A stretch of 13,646 bases of DNA from Micrococcales bacterium. GTDB taxonomy: Bacteria > Actinomycetota > Actinomycetes > Actinomycetales > Cellulomonadaceae. Both the position numbers and the translations under genes were made by a program. Where the stretch lies: NCBI GenBank assembly GCA_009783975.1, contig WRCL01000013.1, positions 1-13,646 on the forward strand, given 5' to 3'. Below are positions 6,264-12,351 of the stretch, piece by piece; the stretch's first letter is position 1, and each line of letters opens with the position of its first letter. The notes below the pieces were generated by a model that searched no databases, was not told the DNA's origin, and saw nothing but the letters and a program-made list of their open reading frames with translations.

Positions 6264-6938
6264 TCAACCGACCACGCCGGGGTGGACCAGGCCGCTCTCG
6301 TAGGCGATGACGACGGCCTGGACCCGGTCGCGGGCGCCGAGCTTGGTCAGGATCCGCCCGATATGGGTTTTCACGGTCGTCTCGGCGAGGAACAAGGCCG
6401 TGGCGATCTCGGCGTTGGACAGGCCCCGGGCGACGTGGACGAGGACTTCGCGTTCGCGGTCGGTGAGCTCTTTGAAACGGTCGGGGTCTTCTTCCAGCGT
6501 CGACAGCTGGGCGACGTGGGCGATGAGCCGGCGGGTCGAGGCTGGGGCGATGACTGCGTCGCCGCTGTGGACGGCGCGGATCGCCCCGACGAGGTCGTCA
6601 GGTGGTGCGTCTTTGAGCAAGAACCCTGAAGCCCCGGCTTTGATCGCGGCGAGCAGGTACTCGTCCAGGTCGTAGGTGGTGAGCATGACGACCCGGGGAC
6701 TGTCAGGGTCGGCGGTGATCGCGGCGGTCGCCTCGATACCGTCGCGGTGGGGCATCCGCACGTCCATGAGCACGACGTCGGCAGCGGTCCGGGCGACGAG
6801 GGCGACAGCCGCGTCGCCGTCGCCTGCCTCGCCGACCACCTGCATATCAGCCTGGGCGTTGACGACCATGGTGAGCCCGGCGCGGACAAGCTGTTGGTCG
6901 TCGACGAGGATCACCCGGATCGGGGTTGGGTCAGCCAT
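6264..6938 (-). CDS. NarL/LuxR-family response regulator
   Basis: This is a DNA-binding response regulator of 224 aa, full length for the family. The receiver domain (residues 7-123) has the acidic pair D13/D14, the phosphorylation site D59 (VVLMDVRMP), the switch residue T87 and K109. The LuxR-type helix-turn-helix (about 155-219) contains ELTDREREVLVHVARGLSNA and the recognition segment TTVKTHIGRIL. The ATG overlaps the last 8 nt of the upstream kinase gene, so the two form one operon with coupled translation. It probably acts on the adjacent ABC genes and its own promoter; that target is inferred from position only. Confidence 0.95.
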   Translation of the reverse strand: MADPTPIRVILVDDQQLVRAGLTMVVNAQADMQVVGEAGDGDAAVALVARTAADVVLMDVRMPHRDGIEATAAITADPDSPRVVMLTTYDLDEYLLAAIKAGASGFLLKDAPPDDLVGAIRAVHSGDAVIAPASTRRLIAHVAQLSTLEEDPDRFKELTDREREVLVHVARGLSNAEIATALFLAETTVKTHIGRILTKLGARDRVQAVVIAYESGLVHPGVVG

Positions 6939-7626
6939 GGGTCTCCCACTGGTCGTCGTCGGGATAGGGAAGGTCGACCTGGACCCGGAACCCGCCGTCG
7001 TCGGTCGGGGCGGCGACGAGGGTGCCACCGAACAGCTCGGCCCGTTCGGTCATCCCGACCAGCCCGTGGCCGGGGCTTGAGCCGCGGGCGTGGACGGCGC
7101 CACCGGCGGTGTTCGTCACGACGAGGCGGAACCCGGTTTCGTGCCAGACCTCGCTGACCAGGGCGCGCGTGCCGGTCCCACCGTGCTTGAGGATGTTGGT
7201 CAGCGACTCTTGGGCGATGCGGTGCACAGCTGCGCCGACGCCGGGAGGCAGCAGGTGGGGGGTGCCGGTCTGCACGTGCGCGACGTCGAGCCCGGCGCTA
7301 CGCACGGTGGCGACAAGCTCGTCGACGGCGCCGGACTGAGGTAACGGTGCGCGTTCGGCCTCGTCGGTGCCGCGCAGCAGACCGAGGATGCGCCGGGTGT
7401 CGGCCAGGGCGGCGCGGCCGGTCTCGGCGATGGTGACCAGGGCGCGTTCGGCGGCGTCGGGGTCGGTCGCGGCTGCCAGGCGTCCACCGTCGGCCTGGAT
7501 GACGATGACCGACAGGGAGTGGGCGACGATGTCGTGCATCTCGCGGGCGATGCGGTTGCGTTCGGCGGCGACGGCCAGCTCGGTCGTCTGCGCGCGGTCC
7601 AGGCGGGGGGTGCGGCGCAGCCTCAT
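6931..7626 (-). CDS. Sensor histidine kinase, HisKA_3 type, without membrane sensor
   Basis: This kinase would phosphorylate the adjacent response regulator. The dimerisation/phosphoacceptor H-box is ERNRIAREMH31DIVAHS. The ATPase domain has the N-box RIAQESLTN144ILKHGG, a G1 region LVVTNTAGG and the G2 box GHGLVGMTERAELFGG. At only 231 aa it lacks the four-to-six-helix N-terminal sensor (150 or more residues) that most NarL-type kinases carry; just 30 residues precede the H-box. ATG 7626 is supported by a TATCCT box ending 8 nt upstream, which implies a nearly leaderless mRNA. The open frame continues further upstream but encodes no hydrophobic segments, only Pro/Arg-rich shadow sequence. 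It may sense a cytoplasmic signal, act with a partner such as the adjacent permease, or be a truncated derivative. Confidence 0.88.
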   Translation of the reverse strand: MRLRRTPRLDRAQTTELAVAAERNRIAREMHDIVAHSLSVIVIQADGGRLAAATDPDAAERALVTIAETGRAALADTRRILGLLRGTDEAERAPLPQSGAVDELVATVRSAGLDVAHVQTGTPHLLPPGVGAAVHRIAQESLTNILKHGGTGTRALVSEVWHETGFRLVVTNTAGGAVHARGSSPGHGLVGMTERAELFGGTLVAAPTDDGGFRVQVDLPYPDDDQWETHG

Positions 7627-7634
7627 GGGAACAC

Positions 7635-7640
7635 AGGATA
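7635..7640 (-). promoter_or_regulatory. Candidate -10 box for the two-component operon
   Basis: TATCCT on the minus strand (7640-7635) matches TANNNT and ends 8 nt before the kinase ATG, giving a leader of only one or two bases. No clear -35 box is visible. It decides the kinase start in favour of the short protein. Confidence 0.4.
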
Positions 7641-7711
7641 GGTGACCAGGGGCTGGGGACCTGGGGCGGGTGGTCGCCGGCTCGCCCACGGCCGCAGAAG
7701 CCGGGGTGTCA

Positions 7712-7725
7712 GTGCTGGTCAGCAC
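7712..7725. promoter_or_regulatory. Inverted repeat in the divergent intergenic region
   Basis: GTGCTG-GT-CAGCAC is a perfect 6+6 inverted repeat in the 213-bp region between the divergent kinase and exported-protein genes. NarL-family regulators usually bind inverted repeats, so this could be an autoregulatory operator. That role is inference. The same region also has a duplicated GGTCGCCGG (7672-7680 and 7752-7760). Confidence 0.35.
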
Positions 7726-7785
7726 GTCGTATGGGCGGTATGTACGGTTCGGGTCGCCGGGTAAGCACGGCGGTGTTATGGTTCC

Positions 7786-7802
7786 GTGACCCGGGAGTAA
7801 CC
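7786..7802 (+). promoter_or_regulatory. 11-bp-spaced direct repeat GTGACC/GTAACC, promoter-proximal
   Basis: GTGACC (7786-7791) and GTAACC (7797-7802) are spaced one helical turn apart, as in OmpR-family (MtrA-like) regulator sites. GTAACCAGTTTGT at 7797 also matches GTAATAAGTTCGT at 8541 before the next gene, at 43 and 42 nt from the two start codons. A TATGGT -10 candidate is at 7777-7782. The assignment to MtrA is inference from the known GTAAC-type direct repeats. Confidence 0.4.
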
Positions 7803-7839
7803 AGTTTGTTTCTCGCACACCTGAAGGGAAAAACACACG

Positions 7840-8358
7840 ATGGGGTCCCGTAGCGTCAAGGCCCGGCATGTCCGTATCGAGCGTCCTGTGTGGGCGCGTC
7901 CACGTGCTGTGGGCGTCGCTCTTGCCGCCACTGCTGCCGTCATCACTGTTCCGGCTGTGACCGGCGCAGTTGCCGGGGGCAGCGCGCCGTCCCAGCCGTT
8001 GGTCCACCATGTGCCGAACGACCCGTCGGGGTCCCGGGCGCTTCCGCCAGATCCGGTGCAGCCGTCGGTCACCGTGGCAGACCCTGTCGCCGAGCCGTGG
8101 TCCGCCCCGCCGCAGACCGTGCAGTGGAACCAGGCACCAGCCGCGCCGGCCCCTGCGGCGCCCGCGCCCCGCGCGAAGCCGGCCGTGGTCGTCCCACCGG
8201 CTGACCCAGAACCGCAGCTGTCGGGCGAGCCTGAGGCAGAACCTGAGCCAAGCGCGGAGCCGGCACCGCAGCCACCAGAGCCAGAGATCGTCGATGTGCC
8301 CGAAGAACCTGCCCCTCAGGCCCAGACCGACGACGAACTGGCAGGTGAGAGCTGGTAG
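7840..8358 (+). CDS. Exported Pro/Ala/Glu-rich protein of unknown function
   Basis: I do not recognise a family. The 172-aa protein has a basic N terminus (residues 1-23), one hydrophobic segment (about 24-45) and a possible signal peptidase site A43-V-A45. The rest is low complexity: Pro/Ala-rich (about 110-140), then repeating E-P/A-E-P units (about 145-172), ending DDELAGESW. Such linkers normally carry a wall hydrolase or binding domain at their end, but here the stop follows at once. It may be a wall-spanning spacer, or an enzyme that lost its catalytic domain. The ribosome site GAAGGG (7823-7828) lies 11 nt before the ATG. It shares a promoter motif with the CAP protein gene downstream, and the two proteins have similar linkers, so they may be co-regulated envelope proteins. 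Confidence 0.75.
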   Translation: MGSRSVKARHVRIERPVWARPRAVGVALAATAAVITVPAVTGAVAGGSAPSQPLVHHVPNDPSGSRALPPDPVQPSVTVADPVAEPWSAPPQTVQWNQAPAAPAPAAPAPRAKPAVVVPPADPEPQLSGEPEAEPEPSAEPAPQPPEPEIVDVPEEPAPQAQTDDELAGESW

Positions 8359-8402
8359 TCTCACCCGCGGTCGACCGGGGCGCCCCACATCGCCTCCCAG
8401 AA

Positions 8403-8418
8403 TGTGACGAATATCACA
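8403..8418. promoter_or_regulatory. CRP-type binding site
   Basis: TGTGA-CGAATA-TCACA is an exact match to the TGTGA-N6-TCACA palindrome bound by CRP-family regulators (Crp in mycobacteria, GlxR in corynebacteria). It lies 45 nt after the stop of the Pro/Glu-rich protein gene and about 165 nt before the CAP protein gene. A palindrome GCCTATAGGC (8428-8437) and a -10-like TATCCT (8452-8457) follow. The likely target is the CAP protein gene. Confidence 0.6.
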
Positions 8419-8540
8419 CCTCTGCGCGCCTATAGGCCAAATCGCGGTGTTTATCCTGGTCGCGACGCCCTCGTCGGCCGCATGGCAGGTGGTTGCCAGA
8501 TGTGTCACCACCACAGCTCCGCACCTACCGGGACGTCTGC

Positions 8541-8557
8541 GTAATAAGTTCGTGACC
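8541..8557 (+). promoter_or_regulatory. Shared promoter-proximal motif before the CAP protein gene
   Basis: GTAATA (8541-8546) and GTGACC (8552-8557) are 11 bp apart, and GTAATAAGTTCGT aligns with GTAACCAGTTTGT before the gene at 7840 at almost the same distance from the start codon. TAAGTT (8545-8550) also fits a TANNNT -10 box, so the conserved element could be a shared core promoter rather than an operator. Confidence 0.4.
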
Positions 8558-8582
8558 TGACCGTCCACGCCGAAGGAGTGCC

Positions 8583-9542
8583 ATGCAGCTGCGGGAGCCC
8601 ACCCGTCACATGCGCCCCGAGCCCGTCCGCAGCGCACGTGTGGCAGTGGTCATAGCCGTGGCTGCCATGCTCGCCATCGGCGTCCCGGTGCTCACCGCAG
8701 CGGTCGTCACCTACCAGCGCCAGCCCGGTGCCCAGGCGAGCTGGCAGGGGCTGGTCGAGGACACGACGATCGTCACGCTGCCTGGTCTGCCCGAAGGGAC
8801 TGTGCGCCTGGCCGTCTCGGCGCGTGGTGCTGGTCCGATCGACGTGGTGGTCTGCGGTGGTCGCGAGGTGACCCAGACCTGCGCGCAGAAGTCGGCGCTG
8901 CACGCCGACGCAGGGACGCTGTCGGGCGTCGTCGAGGTGAGCCTGGACTCTGAACGCGCGATCACGGTGATGACGACGCCGAACAAGGCGCACGTCAGCC
9001 TCGTGCGCACAACCAGGGCGGTCACCTCCGGCCCGGTCCGTGGCGTGGTTCCAGACCCGGTGCCGACCCAGAGCGAGGAACCATCTGAGGAGCCGAGCGA
9101 CGAACCATCTGACGAGCCCACGCCGACCCCGTCACCGGAAAAGCCGACCCCGCCGCCGGTTCCGCCGGTCCCCTCCCCAGCAGCGCTCAACCTTGAGGCC
9201 GAGGTCATCGCCGCCAGCAACGCCGAGCGCGCAGCGCAGGGCCTGCCGGCGCTGACGACCTCGTCGTGCGCGACGAACCAGGCCCGGGTGCGGGTGGCCC
9301 AGCTTGTCATCGAGAACGGGTTCTACCACCTGCCGCTCGACCCGATCGTCCGCACGTGCGGCGCCGGCGCTGGGGAGAACCTCGCCCTGGGGTTCACCGA
9401 CGGCGCTGGTGTGGTCGACGGCTGGATGAACTCCCCTGGTCATCGCGAGAACTTGCTGCACCCGAGCTTCGTGAGCATGGGTGTGGCGTGCCAGCTGCAG
9501 AAGGGCCGCTGGTTGTGCGCCGCGGTCTACCTCACTGGGTGA
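8583..9542 (+). CDS. CAP (SCP/PR1) domain protein, membrane-anchored or secreted
   Basis: This 319-aa envelope protein ends in a CAP domain (about residues 202-318). Visible CAP features are LEAEVIAASNAERAAQGLPAL, FYH249LPLD, the GE265NLALG box, and DGWMNSPGH287RE289NLLHPSF leading to VSMGVAC. H249, E265, H287 and E289 fit the CAP cavity tetrad. Cysteines 229, 259, 303 and 312 could form disulfides. Bacterial CAP proteins are secreted; their activity is mostly unproven. The N terminus is a 17-residue basic tail then one hydrophobic helix (about 18-43). Residues 50-148 look like a small beta domain of unknown type with the pair C91/C100. A linker of EEPS/DEPS units and prolines (about 163-200) joins the two domains. 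The start is set by AAGGAG (8572-8577), 5 nt before the ATG. Likely regulators are CRP (8403-8418) and whatever reads the 8541 motif. Confidence 0.9.
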   Translation: MQLREPTRHMRPEPVRSARVAVVIAVAAMLAIGVPVLTAAVVTYQRQPGAQASWQGLVEDTTIVTLPGLPEGTVRLAVSARGAGPIDVVVCGGREVTQTCAQKSALHADAGTLSGVVEVSLDSERAITVMTTPNKAHVSLVRTTRAVTSGPVRGVVPDPVPTQSEEPSEEPSDEPSDEPTPTPSPEKPTPPPVPPVPSPAALNLEAEVIAASNAERAAQGLPALTTSSCATNQARVRVAQLVIENGFYHLPLDPIVRTCGAGAGENLALGFTDGAGVVDGWMNSPGHRENLLHPSFVSMGVACQLQKGRWLCAAVYLTG

Positions 9543-9553
9543 GCGTCAGTCGC

Positions 9554-9699
9554 CTGTCGCGTCAAAGATGCCGGGTTCGCGGCGCCATGCGGAGCGCGTG
9601 GCCGCGTTGTCGTCGTCGGACGCAGCGCTGCTGCGACTCCTCTGCTTGCCGGGCACCCCACCTGACGCCGCTCCTGGTCCGGCATTTTTGACGCGACAG
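9554..9699. mobile_element. MITE-like dispersed repeat, complete copy
   Basis: A 146-bp element bounded by 21-bp terminal inverted repeats: CTGTCGCGTCAAAGATGCCGG reads the same as the complement of the right end except for one base. I quote it here only as its left end, 9554-9574; the right end is 9679-9699. It begins 11 nt after the CAP gene stop. A second copy starts at 13528. Inside is the hairpin CGCAGC-GCT-GCTGCG (9621-9635), conserved in both copies. No target-site duplication is obvious, and it encodes no transposase. It could be a non-autonomous element or a mobile terminator-like repeat. Confidence 0.75.
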
Positions 9700-9787
9700 A
9701 CCAGGCTGCACAGCGCCGGTGTTTTCTGCGCGAAAAACTGGTGTCTGGGGTAGCCCGCGCGACGATGACTGCGGCAGGATGGCCAGT

Positions 9788-11458
9788 ATGGACCCGCGCG
9801 CTGGAACCCCTGCTCAAGCTGTAGACCTCATCGACACCGACGCCCTCGTCGCGGCGTACTACGACCTGGTGCCCGACGCTGACGACTCGCACCAGCAGGT
9901 CGCGTTCGGCACGTCCGGGCACCGTGGCTCGTCGTTCGACCACGCTTTCAACGAGGCACATATCGTCGCGACCACCGCGGCGATCGTCGAGTACCGCCGC
10001 GCCCAGGGCACCGACGGCCCGTTGTTCATCGGCCAGGACACCCACGCGCTGTCCGCCCCGGCGTGGCGCACCGCTGTGGAGGTGCTCGCCGCCGCAGGGG
10101 TGCAGGTGCGCATCGACGCCCGCGACTCGTGGACACCGACCCCCGCGGTCAGCCACGCGATCTTGCGGCACAACGGCGCTGGGTCCGACCACGCAGTACG
10201 CACCGCCGGCCCGGGCCTGGCCGACGGGATCGTCGTCACCCCCTCGCACAACCCGCCGCGTGATGGTGGGTTCAAGTACAACCCGCCCGACGGGGGCCCG
10301 GCCGGGGCCGACGCGACGAGCACGATCGCCGCCCGCGCCAACGAGATCTTGCGCTCGCGGTGGCGCCAGGTGCCCCGGCTGAGCACCGCCGCAGCCCTGG
10401 GCGCTGAGACGACCGCCAAGCACGACTTCTTGTCGGCCTACGTCGAAGACCTGTCGCAGGTGCTCGACACTGACGCGATCCGTGCCGCCGGGGTGCGGAT
10501 CGGGGCGGACCCCCTGGGTGGGGCGTCGGTGGAGTACTGGGCGGCGATCGGCGAGCGCTACGGGCTGGACCTCACCGTCGTCAACCCGAGCGTCGACCCG
10601 CGCTGGGCGTTCATGACGCTGGACTGGGACGGCAAGATCCGCATGGACTGTTCCTCGTCGCACGCGATGGCCAGCCTGGTGGCCCGCATGTCCCACGACG
10701 CCCCCTTCGACATCGCCACGGGTAACGACGCCGACTGCGACCGCCACGGGATCGTCACCCCCGACGCCGGGCTGATGAACCCGAACCACTACCTGGCTGT
10801 CGCGGTGGCCTACCTGTTCGGCGGGGCCCGCCCTGGGTGGGGGCCGGCAACAGCGATCGGCAAGACGCTGGTCTCCTCGTCGTTGATCGACCGGGTCGCC
10901 GCAGGTCTGCACCGCACGCTCATCGAGGTGCCTGTGGGATTCAAGTGGTTCGTGCCTGGGCTCCTCGACGGGTCGGTCGGGTTCGGCGGGGAAGAGTCCG
11001 CCGGGGCGAGCTTCTTGCGCAAGGACGGCACAGTGTGGACCACCGACAAGGACGGGATGCTCCCAGCCCTGCTCGCCTCAGAGATCTTGGCCACGACTGG
11101 CAAGTCCCCCAGCCAGCTGCACGCCGACCTCGTCGCCGAGCACGGACAGTCGTGGTACGCACGGGTCGACGCCGCAGCCACACGTGAGCAAAAGGCGACC
11201 CTGGGGCGCTTGTCGCCGCAGCAGGTCTCGGCCACGACGCTCGCCGGCCAGCCGATCACCGCGCGCCTGACCGCGGCCCCCGGCAACGGCGCGGCCATCG
11301 GTGGGCTGAAGGTCACCACCGCTGACGCGTGGTTCGCTGCCCGTCCCTCCGGTACTGAGGACGTGTACAAGATCTACGCTGAGTCGTTCGTCTCCCCCGA
11401 GCACCTGGCCCAGGTCCAGACCGAAGCCAGGCAGGTCGTCGCCGACGCCCTGGGCTGA
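9788..11458 (+). CDS. pgm: Phosphoglucomutase (alpha-D-glucose phosphate-specific)
   Basis: The enzyme interconverts glucose 1-phosphate and glucose 6-phosphate in the cytoplasm, linking glycolysis to glycogen, trehalose and UDP-glucose synthesis. All four family sites are present: the phosphoserine loop TPS153HNPP, the Mg site D314-A-D316-C-D318-R, the sugar-binding loop GGEES404AGASFLRKDGT, and the phosphate-binding loop R519PSGTED. The N terminus RAGTPAQ followed by FGTSGHRGS matches the E. coli Pgm type. Length (556 aa) is normal for that type. I chose ATG 9788 because AGGA (9776-9779) lies 8 nt upstream and the protein then starts MDPRAG; ATG 9779 would add three residues. It stands alone, with a hairpin terminator after it. 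The 88 bp between the MITE-like element and the start must hold its promoter; I see no clear boxes there. Confidence 0.97.
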   Translation: MDPRAGTPAQAVDLIDTDALVAAYYDLVPDADDSHQQVAFGTSGHRGSSFDHAFNEAHIVATTAAIVEYRRAQGTDGPLFIGQDTHALSAPAWRTAVEVLAAAGVQVRIDARDSWTPTPAVSHAILRHNGAGSDHAVRTAGPGLADGIVVTPSHNPPRDGGFKYNPPDGGPAGADATSTIAARANEILRSRWRQVPRLSTAAALGAETTAKHDFLSAYVEDLSQVLDTDAIRAAGVRIGADPLGGASVEYWAAIGERYGLDLTVVNPSVDPRWAFMTLDWDGKIRMDCSSSHAMASLVARMSHDAPFDIATGNDADCDRHGIVTPDAGLMNPNHYLAVAVAYLFGGARPGWGPATAIGKTLVSSSLIDRVAAGLHRTLIEVPVGFKWFVPGLLDGSVGFGGEESAGASFLRKDGTVWTTDKDGMLPALLASEILATTGKSPSQLHADLVAEHGQSWYARVDAAATREQKATLGRLSPQQVSATTLAGQPITARLTAAPGNGAAIGGLKVTTADAWFAARPSGTEDVYKIYAESFVSPEHLAQVQTEARQVVADALG

Positions 11459-11476
11459 GCCACGACGGCGAAAAGC

Positions 11477-11507
11477 CGATGGGTCCAGGCTCAGCCTGGA
11501 CCCATCG
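11477..11507. terminator. Strong hairpin between convergent genes
   Basis: CGATGGGTCCAGGCT (11477-11491) and AGCCTGGACCCATCG (11493-11507) are perfect reverse complements, giving a stem of about 13-15 bp with a tiny loop. On the minus strand it is followed by GGCTTTT, so it is a proper Rho-independent terminator for the lipoprotein gene. On the plus strand, without a U-tract, it could also stop pgm transcription. Confidence 0.85.
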
Positions 11508-11522
11508 CGACGTGCAGACGGA

Positions 11523-11882
11523 CTACTTCTCGCACTCCTTGACCTTGGCGTCGATCCGCGCGCTGGCCGCACCGATCTTCTCCAGGTCGATCTTGTTCGC
11601 CACCTCGGCGAGCGCTGCTGGGTCGTTGGTGTCGATGTCCTTGGTCACGCGGACCGCGTCGATCATGATGTCGATGTCACCCTTGAGGTCCGACGGTGCG
11701 GCGCTGCGCAGGTCTTTCAGGGCGCTGATCATGGCGTCGGCGTCGACGTCATCGATGTCGGCGTACTTGGAGTCGGTCACCACGTCGCAGAACGACCTGT
11801 TCGAGCCGCACGCGGCCAGGACGGGTGCGGCGAGCAGGATGGTGCCGACGGCGGCGATGGCGCGGACACGGATGCTCTTCAT
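11523..11882 (-). CDS. Small predicted lipoprotein of unknown function
   Basis: The 119-aa protein starts with a lipoprotein signal peptide: basic MKSIRVR, a hydrophobic stretch and the lipobox V21-LAAC25, so C25 is the likely lipidated residue. The mature part (about 95 residues) is acidic and helical, with C32 near the start and C117 two residues before the end; the pair may form a disulfide that closes a helical bundle. I recognise no family. AAGGAG lies 9 nt before the ATG, and a TAGGGT -10 candidate is at 11925-11920 on the minus strand. The gene is monocistronic in appearance, with its own terminator at 11477-11507. Confidence 0.82.
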   Translation of the reverse strand: MKSIRVRAIAAVGTILLAAPVLAACGSNRSFCDVVTDSKYADIDDVDADAMISALKDLRSAAPSDLKGDIDIMIDAVRVTKDIDTNDPAALAEVANKIDLEKIGAASARIDAKVKECEK

Positions 11883-12012
11883 GCTTCAGGCTCCTTTTCA
11901 GGCGGGGTTCGCGCGTAGCACCCTACCGGACCTGAGCGGTCGGCGCCGGTGTCTGGGCACGGATACCACCCGGTGCCACGCCGGCGTGCTGCACAGGCCA
12001 GCCCGAAGCGTG

Positions 12013-12243
12013 TCAGTCGGTCGGGTGCACAGCCTGGTTCATGTGCTCGCGCAAGGTTGCCCCGTGCTCGTGCATGTACGCCCGGGCTTTCTCCTCAGCC
12101 CCAGCGACATGCTCTTGCACACGCGGGTCGTGCCATGCTTCGCTCACCAGGCCTTTGAGCTGGTCGAGCTTGTCGCGCCCGGCCTTGGTGCCAAGGAGCA
12201 AGCCGAGGCCGACCCCGACGACGAATGCAGACGTGGACTTCAC
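12013..12243 (-). CDS. YtxH-like small membrane protein
   Basis: The 76-aa protein has one glycine-rich hydrophobic segment (residues 5-18, AFVVGVGLGLLLGTKAGRDK), which is the hallmark of YtxH-domain proteins, followed by an amphipathic charged helix (about 22-70). YtxH-type proteins are linked with general stress in Bacillus, and their molecular role is unknown. The start is GTG at 12243, supported by GAGAGG about 9 nt upstream; TACGCT (12284-12279) is a possible -10 box. It is divergent from the ferritin-like/VIT1 gene, sharing a 108-bp intergenic region. The 130 bp between it and the lipoprotein gene contain an imperfect hairpin around the palindrome CACGCCGGCGTG (11977-11988), possibly its terminator. 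Confidence 0.82.
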   Translation of the reverse strand: MKSTSAFVVGVGLGLLLGTKAGRDKLDQLKGLVSEAWHDPRVQEHVAGAEEKARAYMHEHGATLREHMNQAVHPTD

Positions 12244-12351
12244 CGGTGGACCCTCTCACGTGTGGGGTGGACAGGACCAGCGTACGTGACACAGTCGCTC
12301 CAGCGCCCGAGCTGGTCACCACAGCACCGTGCGCGTGCGAGGATGACCGGC

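Noticed and set aside
8359..8582. Possible c-di-AMP (ydaO-type) riboswitch upstream of the CAP gene
   Set aside because: Such riboswitches often precede actinobacterial wall hydrolases, but I could not find the conserved core in this leader.
7627..8637. Upstream extension of the kinase frame to 568 aa
   Set aside because: The extra sequence is antisense to the exported-protein gene, Arg/Gly-rich and without membrane helices, and a -10 box lies just before ATG 7626.
9554..9699. Small protein-coding gene inside the repeat (frame starting ATGCCGGG)
   Set aside because: The frame changes between the two copies because of the length difference near the end, so coding selection is not indicated.
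9714..9744. Hairpin-like GGTGTTTTC...GAAAAACTGG before pgm
   Set aside because: The arms are imperfect and A/T-rich, and it points to no gene end; it could be part of the pgm promoter but cannot be supported.
9527..10912. 461-aa open frame on the minus strand opposite pgm
   Set aside because: It is a high-GC shadow of pgm: its composition is Arg/Gly/Val-rich with no domain, while the plus strand carries all four phosphoglucomutase motifs.
12281..12286. Palindrome CGTACG between YtxH-like and VIT1 genes as a metal-regulator box
   Set aside because: Six bases only, with no match to a DtxR/IdeR-type 19-bp box around it.
11479..12351. Long upstream extension of the VIT1 reading frame
   Set aside because: It runs antisense through the lipoprotein and YtxH-like genes, both with clear starts and ribosome sites. 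The ferritin-like domain begins just after GTG 12352.
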